Assembly: GCF_037975245.1 (NCBI RefSeq)
Contig: NC_092579.1
Span: 20,406,666-20,470,665 of the forward strand
From: Apostichopus japonicus
Taxonomy: Eukaryota > Echinodermata > Holothuroidea > Aspidochirotida > Stichopodidae
DNA length: 64,000 nucleotides
Reading direction: 5' to 3'
Shown: positions 10,769 to 25,700 of the stretch, piece after piece
How positions within the stretch are numbered: position 1 is the stretch's first letter
Layout of the letters: every line of letters begins with the position of its first letter
Program-made: the position numbers and the translations under genes
Notes under the pieces: generated by a model
Database searches by the model: none
Told to the model about the DNA's origin: nothing
The model's input: only the letters and a program-made list of their open reading frames with translations

Positions 10769-13700
10769 ATGGAGAGAGCGGAGCTGTTCAAATTATGCAA
10801 TGTGGTGATTTTAGGGTTAGCTTTCATGAGCCTATTCACCGCATTCCAAACATGTGGAATGATAGAGGTAACTAGCCTAAAAGTTAGGCCTAGCTTAGGC
10901 TAAGTGTTTTGTGGTGTACGATAGCTCCGTCTCCCCCGAATTTCGCGTACTGTTGCAGTAGCTGCACTGATACTTGTGATAGTGGTAGACACTGTAGTTA
11001 CCATATACTCGTGAGTCAAATTGTAACCACTTTTGCAACTGTAAGCTACAACGTCTATACGGAAATGGACAAAAATGCTAGAGTGAAAACAAGTCAATTT
11101 TGTATTTTGAGACACATGGATTATTCCACCCATTTACAAGTTTAGTGCAATTATATTTATACAGTAAACTACTTCAAAACAGTTCGACTCCTGACCTTTA
11201 CAAGTGTAATTCTCAAACTTCTGATGAAATCATATAGCTGAAGGATAGAACTATACCACTAAGCAAAATCAGCATGATTGTCATCACCACTATCCTTCAA
11301 AAGAATGTTAAAGCTCTTACTGTCTTAGTCTTACTAGGCCTATATAGCAAACTTGCTGCGATCATAAATTACATGTTACTTGCCCAGGGCCTTAACCTTG
11401 GGGGAAAATTGCAGAATACCCCACAACTCACACACTTCCAGCTTTCTAAGATCAGCAATACATTGTTTACTACAGTATATAAGAGACTGACTTCGGTCAG
11501 CTTGTGGCTTTGATAAGCCAGTGATGGCTTCTTCGTGAGTTCCTGCTTGCAGGAGGACCTAAAATACAAATACATACATACTATACTCTTGTAATAATAG
11601 TTGTGCAGTATATTGACTTCTGGTTATTATCTGTGAGATTCAATAGTTGCAGGGTAGCTTACCAGTCAAAACTAGTGTTCAACCGATTATGCATAACAGA
11701 AAATACCGATTACCGATTATTTTTTTCAAAATCGTACCGATTCCGATTATTTGAAAATGAGAAAATATCCCGTATATATACGAAATCGGCAATAAAGTTT
11801 GACAGAAACAATTATTGTTGTGATTTTCCCCTGTTTCCTTTTGCTTCGTTGTTATACAAGGCTCTAAGGTATCATTTTGTGTGTACCAAATTACCTCTGG
11901 AGTTTCTCGGAAAGAAAAAAAAAAGTTATTTTTTCAGTACCAGCGAAAATAATGTTAGGCTAACATGTGGTCGAAGATTGCAGTTTCCATGGATATTTTT
12001 ATTTTTTATTTTCGACACAACTAGAGCGAATAAACAGATGGCAAGGCTAGATTTCCATGCAGTTGACTTAGTGTGAAGTAAGGCTACCATGTGGTCGGAG
12101 ATTTGTGAGGATTTTAGGTTATTTTCACTGGTACTGAAATTGCTTCGTGCAGGCCGTAATTTGCCACGGGAACTTCACGGTGATTGTGCGCACATTCGTT
12201 AATTCGCGAAATTGGTATTGCTGCTATGCTTACTGTGCCAAAAAAATTGAAGTCACTAATCACGAGGGAAGCAAAATCGGCGACCCTGGCAGCGTAAATT
12301 GATGAAAGTATACACTGTGAAAGACGTATAGAGGGTGTCTTATTTTAATATTTCGTAGTAAAAGAACAAACCTAATACATCAGTTGATATTTTCAACTTC
12401 CATATGTTTTTGAATAATGATATTTTCACCTTCCATATGTTTTTGAATAATCGGTATGACATAACTGGTATTCCACGTAATTTTTACCGATTCCAATTAT
12501 GTTCCGATTATGCAATATTCGTTCCGATTCCGATTAGGTTAATCGTTTGAACACTAGTCAAAACGTCCCTTTACCAAAACGTCCCCGTACCAAAACGTCC
12601 CCGCTTTTGTTCAAATCGTCCCCGTTGGTCAAAACGTCCCCGTTGGTCAAAACGTCCTCGTAAGTCAAAACGTCCCCGTCTATCACATTCATTCACAGTT
12701 GTGAATATATATTAATCTTAAGTTATAATTTGGCTAAGTTATCGGCATACAAGTTGGATAACAGTCGCTAAATAAATCATGAAGGACTATATCGTTTAAT
12801 TATGTTTGGTATGAAAAAGGTATGTACGCTATATGTTTTTCAGTGAATTAACAAATTAAAGAAATCAAAAAATAGTATACAAGAGGAATTAAAAAAGAAT
12901 TTGGATACGTATACTTTAGAATATATATTATATACATATATATACAATATATATATTGAAGTATAGAATATATCGTTCGATTACCTTTAGTGTGGTAACG
13001 TTACATGTTTTACTAAAAAATTATACTCAAAAATGTTTCTGCCCTCATAACAGTCAATTCCCACTCCTAAAATCTGTGTTTTCAACCTAAACTATACTTA
13101 TCCTTAGTCTTTGATTTGAACTAATAACATCCACACTTGCATTCCAACTGATTATAAAAGCGGGGACGTTTTGACTCATGGGGACGTTTTGGTAAATAGC
13201 GGGGACATTTTGGTCTTAATAAAACGGGGACGTTTTGGTAAAGGGACGTTTTGACTGGATACCGCAGGGTATTCTGCAAGTAAGCAAACCTCAGTCACTA
13301 ATTTTAGTCTAGATAGTAAAGTAGTACTAGAGTTAGTAGGCCTTTACACTAAGTATATACTGTAAGAACTGACTTAAGTTTAGGCTAGGCTAAGTTATAT
13401 CTTGGCCTAGGCCCTACTGTATACTGGACGCTTTGAAGTATCGCAAATAATAATATCAATGCCTTCAGAACTAAGCCTATTCTGTACTTGACACAACTGT
13501 TCTTTTTCTTGACACAATATTTGCTCTTTAATGCACTAAGAAGCAAGTATACAGCTTACAGATAATACAGTTCTGTAAAAGGAGACCTTAATCTATGAGT
13601 GGGAGACCTGTGTTAGCTACCTAATGAAAACACTATTTATATTAGTGTATGGTTGTCCATACATGAAGACTGTATACAAAGAATAAGATCAAATACCAAT

Positions 13701-16700
13701 GAACACCAGCTGTCAAAATCAACTTGGGACATTTAAGGTGGAAAACATTGTGAAATGCAATGACAAAGTTGAGACAACATGTATCCAGTAGAGAACAACT
13801 CATACCAAGTAACATTTCACAGCAAGGGTGGAATAAACAAATGTATTTGCATTGGGATGCCAGTGAAATTCCTGAGGTGGTATGTCTGGCAAGTATAATG
13901 AATTCAAAACCTGGTCACTACAAGCCTAACTAAAGGCAGGCTAGTCTTAATGTGTTGCAGATGTTGGCTGGCAGTGTCTTTTTATTTCTGCAGTACTGTT
14001 ACCCAATTGGGAGCTATATATTACTCAATCTATATATGCAAATTTTCTTTGATGTTATCTATTGGATATTTCGGTCAATGGTGTTTACTAAGGTAGTCCT
14101 TGCCGTGCTTATGATACTTGTACATAAGATTTAATTCGCCCAAAGCTGATGTTCTATTCACCAAACCTACACCTCTCCTACAGTCTACAGAGTGTTCATT
14201 CTTTGTTATTTTGCTACATTTTTTCAGACAACCAAATGTGCTATTTGGACAACCACATTATGAGACCTTGTTGTCTGAAGGATACTAGTAAAATACTGTA
14301 CCAGTTTGCCCTGAAAGACCTTGCAATGGCTAGATATTTGAAAATGTCAACCCACCATGCTACCTTACAGCTGCATTCTAGGCTCAGTTGAAGGTTTATG
14401 ATAGACTTTGCTTAAATGCTAAAATAGTTAGATAAATCCCCCCTCCTTCCTCCTAGACCAATAACTTGGATTGTTACTTCACATCATTACTTTCAAAACT
14501 TCCGTCAGATTACCTGGTATGTTTTCTTTGCAGCAAACGGTCATCGAAAGCTGGGCAGAGAACCAAACACATTATGAACCTAGTATGTCCAAACACATGG
14601 GTTACAACAGCTTAGCCATCATCTATAGTTTCTTTGCATTGTCAAACTGGATTGCTCCATCGGTGGTCAGTGTCATAGGTGCCCGTTTCTCCATGTTCTC
14701 TGGTGGTGTCGTCTACTCCGTCTTCATATTCAGTTTTCTCTACATCAATCCATACCTCTTGTACAGTCTTTCAGCTCTCCTGGGTGTCGCTGCAGCAGGT
14801 ATGGTAGTACCATGTTTAGTACTGAGTCTTAGGCTTAGTTATGGTAGTAGGGGCTGATATGTAAAGTTTGCCTGTGTCTCTTTACCAAATATGCTAGAAG
14901 GTCAAATAATGGTAAATTCAGTCTCAAAATTCAGAAATTGTGCTTTTACTATCTACTTTGAATGTATTTCACCCCACTGAGATCTGTATACATTTATTAA
15001 GTGTCTAACTTAAGGCTCATTGTATGCAATCTAGATATGACACCATGCAGTACAGCATGTATCATGTAATTACCATACGAAACCAACCGGTTGTATCCTT
15101 TATGTATCTCGCATATAATTGTATTGGTTCATAGTCTAGCAACATCGACTTTCCATCATGAATAAAACTATCACTTTGCAGGTGTTTTGCACATTTGTAA
15201 TGCCTAACATTTAGACTTACAAAAGTTTGAACTTCATAATATATTTTCTGTCTCCCATTTCTCTCCTCATTCCTTCCCCCCCCCCCATGGGTGCTTCAAC
15301 TCCCATGGTACTATGAATGTATGCCCCATACCCTATGCCTACAGTAGTTGCGGGCCAGGTGCTTCTTAGGTTTAAAACTACTGCACGTAGGTTCAAGCAA
15401 GAATCATTCAGAGTATTTCTCCACGGAATGGAAGATACTTTATGTATGTAACAGGTTTTGTTTTGTTTTGCATTTTCTTTATTAATTTTGACAGTTTTGT
15501 GGACTGCTCAGGGCAATTACTTGACCCTCATGTCGAGTAAAGATACCATTGGAAGAAACAGCGGTTTATTCTGGGCATTGCTGCAGTGTAGTCTCATCTT
15601 TGGCAATCTCTTCGTAGACATCGCATTTCAGGATAAGGACAGAATAGAGCGTAAGTAAAACAGAAGGCAACTATTTCTTGATGTCTGCATTTCCTGTTTT
15701 ATGTTTTCCCTCCCTCTGTCTCCATCTTTCTCTTTCTGTCTCTTTCTCTCTGTCTTATGTTACTATTTTAAGTTGATTTGATCATATATCGAAAAGGAAC
15801 ACTCAAAGGGATTTTCTGCTGGCTCAAGCTGATAGATTTGACAAAGTTTTTTGGTATTTCGTGGTAAAAACCACTTCTTCGTGTCACATACCGTGCAGAT
15901 ACAAAAAATTTAAATTTGGTGATTTACTTTGGAAATGCATCTGGCAACAGAAGAGTGAATGATGTCATAACTGGGCAAATAGAGCTGAAAATGTCATTTT
16001 TGTTTTATTACCTTCTCTCACGGTGGTGCTAGTAACTATTTTTCATTGTAGATTTGGGGTTGGAATGGGAGGGGTGTGGGGATTGCAACCTCTGTATCTA
16101 CATCTAATATGTTCAACAACAATGTATGTTTTCCAAGTTTTGGTATTCAGCAACACTCTTTAAAATATTGCAATCGTTTATCCACAGCTGAGCCTAGCTT
16201 CAGGTGATGATATGTAATTGTCAATTCTTTTGCAGTTTTATTGTTCATTGAAATTTATCTCTATCTGGGGTGCAGGTTCTGCAGATGACAACAGAAAATA
16301 ATATATTTGCTTTATCATTGCATATTGGGCAAACTGATACAAGAATGGGGCCACATTTTCACACAGTACTTCCAAGCTGCTACACAAAATGAGCAAACTG
16401 TCGCATAAAATGGGCAACCTGATAAACACAATTTCCAAAGTGCTACACAAAATGATCTGCTACATAATTGCAAAAATGAATGAATTGCAGATTCAGTGGA
16501 CAGAATCTGTTCACAGTATTGTACTTTGTGGTACTTTACAAAAAAATTGCTGTACAAAATGTGACCACTGACACTATGCCCTGCAACTGTTCGGTGTTTT
16601 ACAAAATTTTACTCTCTGTATTACAGTGCCTGTTTGAGACATCACGTAAGACCGTTCGGAAAAATTTCTCTAAAGCTGCGCTGTATCACTATCAAATCAA

Positions 16701-19700
16701 GCATTTTCATCGCAAATGAACTTGTGTCATTTCTACATTTTTTTCTCTTTTCAGCTGAAACCAGGAATCTGGTGTTTAGTGTACTTGGAGTGGTCTCTGT
16801 GGTTGGTGTTCTCTTATTTCTGGCCCTCATCCCGGTCAGAGTGATGGTCCGCTTTTCTGGAGATTCCGATGCGGATGCTGTCGGCATCAATACGGAGTAT
16901 GTGCAGATTATTTATGTTAAACTTTAAAAATCACGTCTTTGTCAATAGCATTGCCCCAATTTCTCCACTCGAGCAGAAGCCTACAAATATAGCAAACTTC
17001 TTCACTTTTCAAACAAGTGAGATACTCCAGCATGGAAGAGCAAGATGGATTGCTGGAGGGAGGAGGAGGGGCGAGGTGGGGAAGGAGGGAGGGTGGATGG
17101 AAGAGGACCCAAAGTGGGCCCGTGTGCTAGATTTGTCTCCTAGAATTATTGGTTTCACTTACAATTGCAATGACATCTGTACTAACACATATGTGAATGG
17201 TTTATTTTTCAGACAAGGAGAGAGTAATAGTGGACCAGTTGCTGCTATAGGTAAGTTTTGTGCTTTAAACGTAGCATTCATTCAATGCTAACGTCGTTTA
17301 CACTGAGGAAGTTTTACTCCCATTAGAGAACATGGCATTTAATGGCACTTATGTCGTTTCTGATTTAATTATAAACAATTTGTTTTGTTGTTGTTTATTT
17401 GTTGTATGGTGTAGCTCATTGCTTAAGCTTTCAGCCTTTTCCTCAAAAGATGCAGGAGATAATATTCAATATATCTTATATGAAATCATATCTGAAACTA
17501 ATGTTAATTTTGCCTCCATATTATCCATAGGAATCTATCAAAATTTGCTAGATCGTAATTTTGTTAGAAAATGGAAAAAGACAACTTGCAGCTTTTGAGC
17601 AGCAGATACTTGTGTGCTTGGCTTTTGCTGTTATGTATGATTATTAACGATGCATATGAAAAGATTAGTTCATAGGTTAATGTTGTAAGTTTTAAGGTAT
17701 AGAAGAGGATTTTAATATAATAATTATCCTGCTGATAGGTTTGTTCAACTCTTTATGTGCCATATTTGATAATATGAACAAAAAGATGAGGTTAGGCAGT
17801 GTTTGGATATCTCATAGTGTTTCTATAGCAATTTCAGTTTTCAAGATATTCACATGTAAATTCATTTGCTGAATCTCTGGAATACTCCTTTAAGGCTATT
17901 AATAGATGATGACTCGCTCCTCAGTGCACGTCTTAATGTTTGTTTTACAAATTCTAATAACTCAACCAAAACATGTCCATTTTAATTGAACTTCATATAA
18001 AAAAAAAAAAAACCCTTGGATGACATACAGTACCATTTGTCCTCAACAAAATTCTCTTAATGGATTTTAAACATTAAAGTAGGCCATAATGGAGTTATGT
18101 TTTTCCATCGAGCTTTGTGTTGCATATGAGGAATGGTCTGTATATTCGAATAAAATCAGTCACTTTAATTGATGAAATATCAGCTATTTTATTAAAGGAA
18201 CATTTCCGCAAAAATGTAACGGTTACAGAGGTGTAACCCGGACTGGTAGCACTGTCTAAAACCGGTCAAAATTGAATTTTGTGCGTAAAGTCATCCCACA
18301 AAGCATAAGGAACGCATTTACTGAGAAGCAACCGAATGGTTGTAACCTGGTAGATCTCTTCAAGGTAGAGTGAGTGGCATTCATCTCTATGTGAAATATC
18401 ACATGGGTTTTCCGGGCTCTTAGCAAAATACAGTTTGTAAGCTACTGTAGATAAAATCTTAAGCCAAAACGATTTGAATCTGTAATAAGTTTGTAGTTTT
18501 TGTACTTTTGATTTTATTCACAGTTAGCTCTTTTCGTCTCTTCGTACAACCGGACATGTTACTCTTGAGCGTCTGTTTCTTCTATACAGGTAGGAGGAGA
18601 CTTTTGACTCACTTCTTTGCGTTTGTGTGCGTGTGCGCTTGTACGTTAATGTTTTCTTTCATGCGGAGGCTGGATTGTCTTATTTCTCGTGGCATTGATA
18701 TTGTGTCATAAATGTGCCTGAATCTTATAGAATGTTGGGTTTTCGGTTTGTGTGAAATACTGCTTCTTGTCAATAGATTCCTCAACATGGAGTTTTACAC
18801 TGACAACATTTATCATAGCAGGTACGTTCAAGCCTAGACCACAAAGCTTAATTTACGTGGATAGGATTTGTGACTAACACTGTTTAGGTGGCATCTCGAG
18901 GATGGGTAAGAGTACTAATTACAAATGAAGGCAAGAAATGTAACGCTGCAAGCATCTATAACAAACTTTGATCTTGTTGAACAAATCTGAAACATTCAAT
19001 GATCTTCAACAAAAAAAGGATGCCCAGTTATCTCATGCAAAATTCATCAATCAGTCTTGGCTAGAATAACAGTTTCGCAACTTTTGGTGTATGTCGAACT
19101 GTCCACAGAATTTCTCGGTTTTGGAGGTCAGCCTAGATTACTGTCATCATTAATAGTAACGATTGTTAAATGTCCTTATGACAGGACGCCAATGCTATAC
19201 CTATAATCCACGGCCTTTATCAAGGGCATTCTATGCTGTGCACACTTAATCGAGGGCATTCTATGCTGTGCACACTGAATTGCTGCTTGTCAGTTGCCAT
19301 CTATGCTGTAGCCTCTAGTAGACTACTGCCCTTCATCAATGGTCATCTATCTTGTGCCATCGAAAAGACTATCCCCTTTATCAATGGCCAACCATGCTGT
19401 AACCTGTTATTATATTGCAGCTGTGCTTACTCAGTGGTGATATCTTGTGTTCTTGTGAATACTGCTCTGATCAATGGTCATCAATACTACCTTTGTCAAA
19501 GGTCGTCTATACTGCCCTTGTCAATGGTCATATATACTGCCCTTGTCAATGGTCATCTATACTGCCCTTGTCAATGGTCATCTATGCTGCTTGTCAAAGG
19601 TCATATATAATGCCCTTATCGAAGGCTGTCTATACTTCCCTTGTCGAGGGTCATATATACTGCCCTTGTTGGAGGTCATCTATACTGCCCTTATCAAAGG

Positions 19701-22700
19701 TCATCTATACACACCCTTATCGAAGGCCGTCTATACTGCCCTTGTCGAGGGTCATATAAACCTGTACAGCCCTTGTCAAAGATCATATTAACTGCCCATG
19801 TCAAAGGTCGTCTATGCTGCGCTTGTCAAAGTTCATATGTACTGCCCTTGTGGGAGGTCATATATACTGCGCTTGTCAAGCCCTTGCTGCCACCATCAGC
19901 TGTGATCTATGCTTTACTCCCTAGTAGTCTACTGCCCATGTCACTGGTCATGTTTGTTACACCTCCTAGATATCTCTTCTGTTGGGCAATCTATGTTATG
20001 ACATCAGGGCTATAGTGGACTAATGAAAGGTCATGCATCCATGTTATGCCTCCTAGAGTTAGTGCCTGGATCAATTGCCATCTACATGTAATGTCGTTCA
20101 TTCGTTTACTAAGCTTAATATCAATGTTTCTGTGCTGTATCCCTACCGTAGTAATGGATAACCATTTGTTTAATGTCATTTATTTGTTTGCTGCCCTCAT
20201 CAAAGTTTCTCTACTGTACCCTACAGTAGTGACCACTCCCCCCAACGTCAGTTAAAACATTTTCTGTGTGGAGTTTCAGACCTTGGTATGTAAGTTCATG
20301 TTACGTAATTAATGATCAGTAATACCAGCAAGACTGTAAATTGTAGTTAAACTTTGTTATTGTCGTTAATAACAAACACAGGTACTTGTAAGAAATAGAG
20401 TTCTGTTTAGATGAGTTTCTTTAATACCACCTGGGCATGAAATGCTATGATTGTTGTAAATGAATGTGAGGTGTACACTGTGTTAGTACCCTCCTCTCAA
20501 ACTGAAAGTTTGTATGCAATGTATTAGCCCTTCTCCCAAGACCTCTTTAATAGTAATAAAAGCACTGTCAGCCTCCTGATAGGGCCCAAGATGGGCAAGG
20601 GATGAGGCTGATGCATACATTTACTACAAATTGCTATAGGCATAGTGTTGGTGATTGCTGTGTCTACAAAGTTGCTGTATAAAGCTGTACCTACTCAAGT
20701 CTGAAGGATTTTTCCTTTCGCTCTTTTTTCAGGGCTAGAACTGACATTCTTCAGTGGTGTTTATGGTACTTCTGTAGGCAACAGTGAAATTATACATAAC
20801 AGTAAAGGATTGATCGGTGTCTGTGGCATGTTCATCGGCGCTGGTGAAATTCTCGGTGAGTTGGATGGGTTTTTTTCGCAGACACTTCTTTCTTTGCACT
20901 CACACTGGCTGTATCATATAGGCGCAGAGTGAGTCTTTTGCTTGGTGTACATACAGTTACCAACTATTGGGGTGAACATCCCCGTGCCCCCGGTCAACCT
21001 CACACACGCTTGCTTTTGACCAAACTAAGCCTATTAATTCCTAAGCAATATATACCTCAGAAAGCACTATTTGACATCTAGAATTTCATTTGTTTTTATT
21101 CTGGGGTACCACCCCTCACACAACTTTACTTGATAGTCCACTTCAAAAAAACCCAGGGCAGCACCTCCTCCCTTTTTAAAACTTTCTGGATCTGCCCCTA
21201 GTTGCTACTCCTGTCAAATGTCACTATTACAATCTGAATGATGCACTTTTTTAATGAAGAGCTTACAAAACAGTTCTATGAAACCTGCTGAATATTCATA
21301 TCTGCCAACTCAATCACTCAGATCAAACTTGATCAAACAGAAGTCAGCAATCATCCCATGTGTGTAACAGAAATTCCAAAAACATTGGAAAATTTGAAAT
21401 TTTCAACTTTTAACATTGAACGAAATTTGAATATTCACAGTTTCAAATATATTGTTATGGAATTTTAGTGTTGAACAAGAAAAAATCAAGAAATTAAAAT
21501 AAGTTCAAGGAGCTGCTTATAAACAACTTTTGTTCAGTTCATTGCCAATGTTATGAAACTGTGCTGTGTGGCTAAAAGTGTAGACCTACCATGAACTTTA
21601 GTTAGTGGTTAGTTAATAATGTTTACTTTTAATTGTGAACATTTCATCTTCCAAGCAATTTTCTTCTATTAATTTCAATAAAATGGAGCTTAACAGAATT
21701 TTTAAAAATTTGGACTTTCCATCATCAAACATCCAGTAGTTGAAGGTGTCACATTAAAGAAGGGGCTATATTTGTTCTAAAATCATCACAACAACTGGCA
21801 TTAGAATGGCTAATTTTTGACATTGATATTATTTTGTAATATGTTTATGCTATATTTATATAATTACTTGTTTATATTACTATTAGACCATATTTGACAT
21901 TACTGATTATTTAACAAAAGAAAGAGTATTACTGGTCTCTCAGACCAAGGAAAGTTACCAAAGTACATTTCTGACCATATCAAAAATCATGTATTTTGGA
22001 TTCCAGATTGTGGGATACATCAGCTTTATTTCTAAGAAAATCTACAATTCAAAACTAAATTTCAATTATTTTGTCTTGATGGCTTATTCTTTGGGGTTTT
22101 TTTTCAGGTGGCGGTCTGTTTGGTCTCCTTGGAAACAGAACCAATACTTATGGTCGCGATCCCATCGTCCTCTTGGGTTATCTAGTCCACATGGCTTGTT
22201 TCTTTCTCATCTTCTTAAATATTCCAGGGCCTAGCCCTATCGACAGCACCTCCGTAAAAGCTATTATCACAACAAGGTAAGGGAACACTCTTTATATATT
22301 GCTTGATGTTGTTCCTTTGTTGGTTAGGATTTGTTTTTTGTTTTTTGGGCAACATGTTTTCCGATATTTGGCAATTACTCTAATGGATTAAATAAGTAAA
22401 TAAATAAATATGTAAATAAGATAACAGCAGAACTTCCCCGTGCCAAGAACAGTTGTGAACATTAACCTACCCTCCCCAGGTTTACAAATAATAGTCAATT
22501 AAGGGTTCTATTTTATTAATTTTTGCTTTCACCCTTTCAGAAAAGTTCAGGAGTAGGTTACCAGAAGGTTTGAAAACTTACACATTAAGTAAAAGACCTA
22601 TATACTTGATGAGCCTGAAATCTTTAGAGTGTTTTGTGATGACAAAGTATTTGCTATTCATCCAAGGCTGTTAAACATATTGGAGCCTAGTGTTAGTTTC

Positions 22701-25700
22701 AGATGCAAGCGTTAATATGTTAGGCAGCACATCTTAGCTGCACTCATGATGACTAGTATGTTATCGTACACAATGTCTCTGTTAGGGGAAATACGTTAAT
22801 CTTCCTTTGATTGTTCTGTATTTTATTGTGGTTGTGAACTTATTGAACCTTTTTTGTTACTGTAATGCAGACCTGCCTACCTGTCTTGCACAAAAATAGG
22901 TATTTTCTATCCTAAAGAAAACCACTTGTAATATTACATGTGGATTTGCTTTTAATTTCTTCATATCATGCCACTATACTGACGACGAAGATTAATTTGT
23001 CCATCATAATCATGATACCTCCCTAATAGAAATGTTTGGAGCAGAGGAGGGATTTGGCCACCTTTGTCACATTCATGTAGAAAGGATAAACAACCACTAA
23101 TGGGTTAATACATAGTTGTATCTCTGTTGTACATATCTCAAATTGGTCAATCTGTTCTATACAACACCTAATTGTATTCTGGTCATTGATTGGTCAATTG
23201 CTCGTTGATTGCATGCAAAACCCGCTCTATTCCACTCTATGAAATAGAACCATGGGTTATACTTTTTTGGTAGCACTTTTTCAATGGTAAGAGAGCAGAG
23301 ATACCTGTCTGTTCAAAACAATCTGTTGCATGAGTTCATTTTACCCATCTTAATATAATATGTTGTATAAAACAAATAATGAATGGTTTCCATTCGTGCA
23401 ATAGTGCAAATATTTCATTTGTTGAAAGATGTAATTTGTTCCATCTTTCAACTCATGAAATATTTGCACTATTGCACTCATAACCATTCATTATTTGTAT
23501 AATATTAACTGTTATCAATTACAAAAGAGTAAGTAGGTCACCATACCTGTATTTAATAAAGAAAATATGAACACAAAACTGTGTGATCGTTGTGACAACA
23601 CTTACCATAAAATGAAAAATGAACTACATCTTGTCACTGCAATTATAGACATGTAATTTTTATAAGTGCCTGCAAACATATTAAGGTTTCTGGTTAATTA
23701 CTCTAGTTAATTCTTAACTCATTATTACACTTTGTTTATATTATTTGATTCCTCAGTGAGTATCTCGCAGTGGCCAATGCCTTTATGCTGGGATTCGGAG
23801 ATGCTTGCTTCAACACACAGATTTATTCTTTGCTCGGAGATGTATATTCAGACAACAGTGCCCCTGCCTTTGCCATTTTTAAATTTGTTCAAGTAAGTAT
23901 TCATAAGCAGATTAAAGTCAATATTCACTATGTACAGTGTGCATGGCATGTCATGTAATGGAGTTCATTAAACAATGCAGTACAATGCAAAGGTGTTCAG
24001 TGAAACACGCTGGAACACAATGCAATGCAATCCATATATATGTATGAATATGTATTGTATTTGAAATTGAAATGAGTTGAAAATCCAGAACAGTGAAAAA
24101 ACTTCCAGCTTCCACTGGGATTCTTAACCAACTAGACCATATATGTATATATATAGATATAAATATTTATATGTATGTATGTTATTTGGTGGAGGAAGTT
24201 TTCCCACTGTTCTGGATTTTCCAACTCATTGCCTTTCAAATATATATATCGACACACCCAAAAAACTTCACAACAGGTTTGTCCTTTGGGAACTCATAAG
24301 TGGAAGGTAGGAATTGAACCTCAGACCTCATGTCATAGATATTAGTCCACGTACCATTTTGTCACAGTTTCCTGGTGTGAGATAGGTATTTTTGGATGTA
24401 GTTTCTGTCACTGTTGGAAGTAGCTCAATTGTTCAGAGGGTGCCCCTGGTACCTCAGATCTGACAATCACACTAAAGTACCACCACATTTTGTGGCCAGC
24501 CAAGCTGTTATATAAACCAAATTAATGTATGAGGGGTGGTATGACAGAAATATGAAGGTAAAGTAAGTCAACCCACCACAGTAAATCAATTTCTTCCTTT
24601 TGTGATTTATATCTAGACATCATTACTCCTGTCTCTTTGGAATATGTGCAAGTTTGTTCGACTGAATAGGGATTTCTTGCATTGTGTTCCAATACAGTCT
24701 ATTACCATGCAGTTTAATGCAGTGCAGAATAGCTAAATGCCAAATTTGCCATTACTCAAGTTTCCAAATGACTATCTAGCAGGGCATGATAATTCCAATT
24801 TCATTACTTAAAGGGCAAACACTATCTCTAACATAGGGTTAATAGACGTCCGGGGATTGCCTGGGGATTCCCCAGGGATTCCCCAGAGTTGGTGTCCGGG
24901 CGAATATATAATATTGCCTACAGTATCCGGATTTTAAACATCTTTAGCCAAGTCTGCTCAATGTGTGACCAATATTGCTGTGACTATTATAGAAAACAAA
25001 TTTGGCTGTAGCATTATTCAAATTGGCCTTAAGTGAACGATATCATAATTAGGCAGATTTTTACTAAATATTTGGCTGTCATGCTGGCAACCCCTTTCTA
25101 GTAGTATTGACAGTGTTGGCACGCAAGTCTGTACAAAACCTTCACATGTTACAGCATGGATAGTGACAGATGCTCGCAGTTACTTACCTATAACGCGTCT
25201 CAATGCATAACAACACCTTTGTGGTTTACATTACTTGAGCCAGAAATTTCTTTGACAACAAGATTTAGTCCAGTTAGGGCATCCAGAACTATAAAATTGC
25301 CAAGAATTTCAACAAATGGCATTCCATCAAAGTTTCCACAATAATATTGTGAAATGTAACAGAAAGAAATTGAAGTTGGATGTTCTTATTTAAGCTGGCA
25401 GCTGCACTTTTATCTATGTTCTTATGAAGATGGCTTCCTGGTACCTTTTAACCATGGTTCTGTTAGCAGTATAATTGAACAGGTGTTTTATACTTCCAAA
25501 AAAAATTTAAAATTTACTGTCAAGCCTCTATTATCCCAAAATATTGTCAAACCTGGAGCATGTTTGGATATTAAACTGAAGTACAGACAGATAATGGTTT
25601 CAGGTACGTTAAGACATTGTATTTAACAGTTGAGGCTTTTGACTTAATTTAACTTAAAGTACATTGTTTTGAAACATGATTTCTCTTTTTTCTTTTTGGT

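Noticed and set aside
11603-12076. 157-codon open frame in MFSD11 intron 1
   Set aside because: It crosses the boundary of both nested elements, has no known domain, and lies in an AT-rich transposon.
19233-20015. Overlapping open frames of 105-125 codons
   Set aside because: They are produced by the minisatellite; the same peptide appears in three frames.
25264-25290. Peptide ASRTIKL, also present in the kinase-gene exon at 42019
   Set aside because: The DNA differs at many third positions and the context lacks splice sites and further similarity; probably chance.
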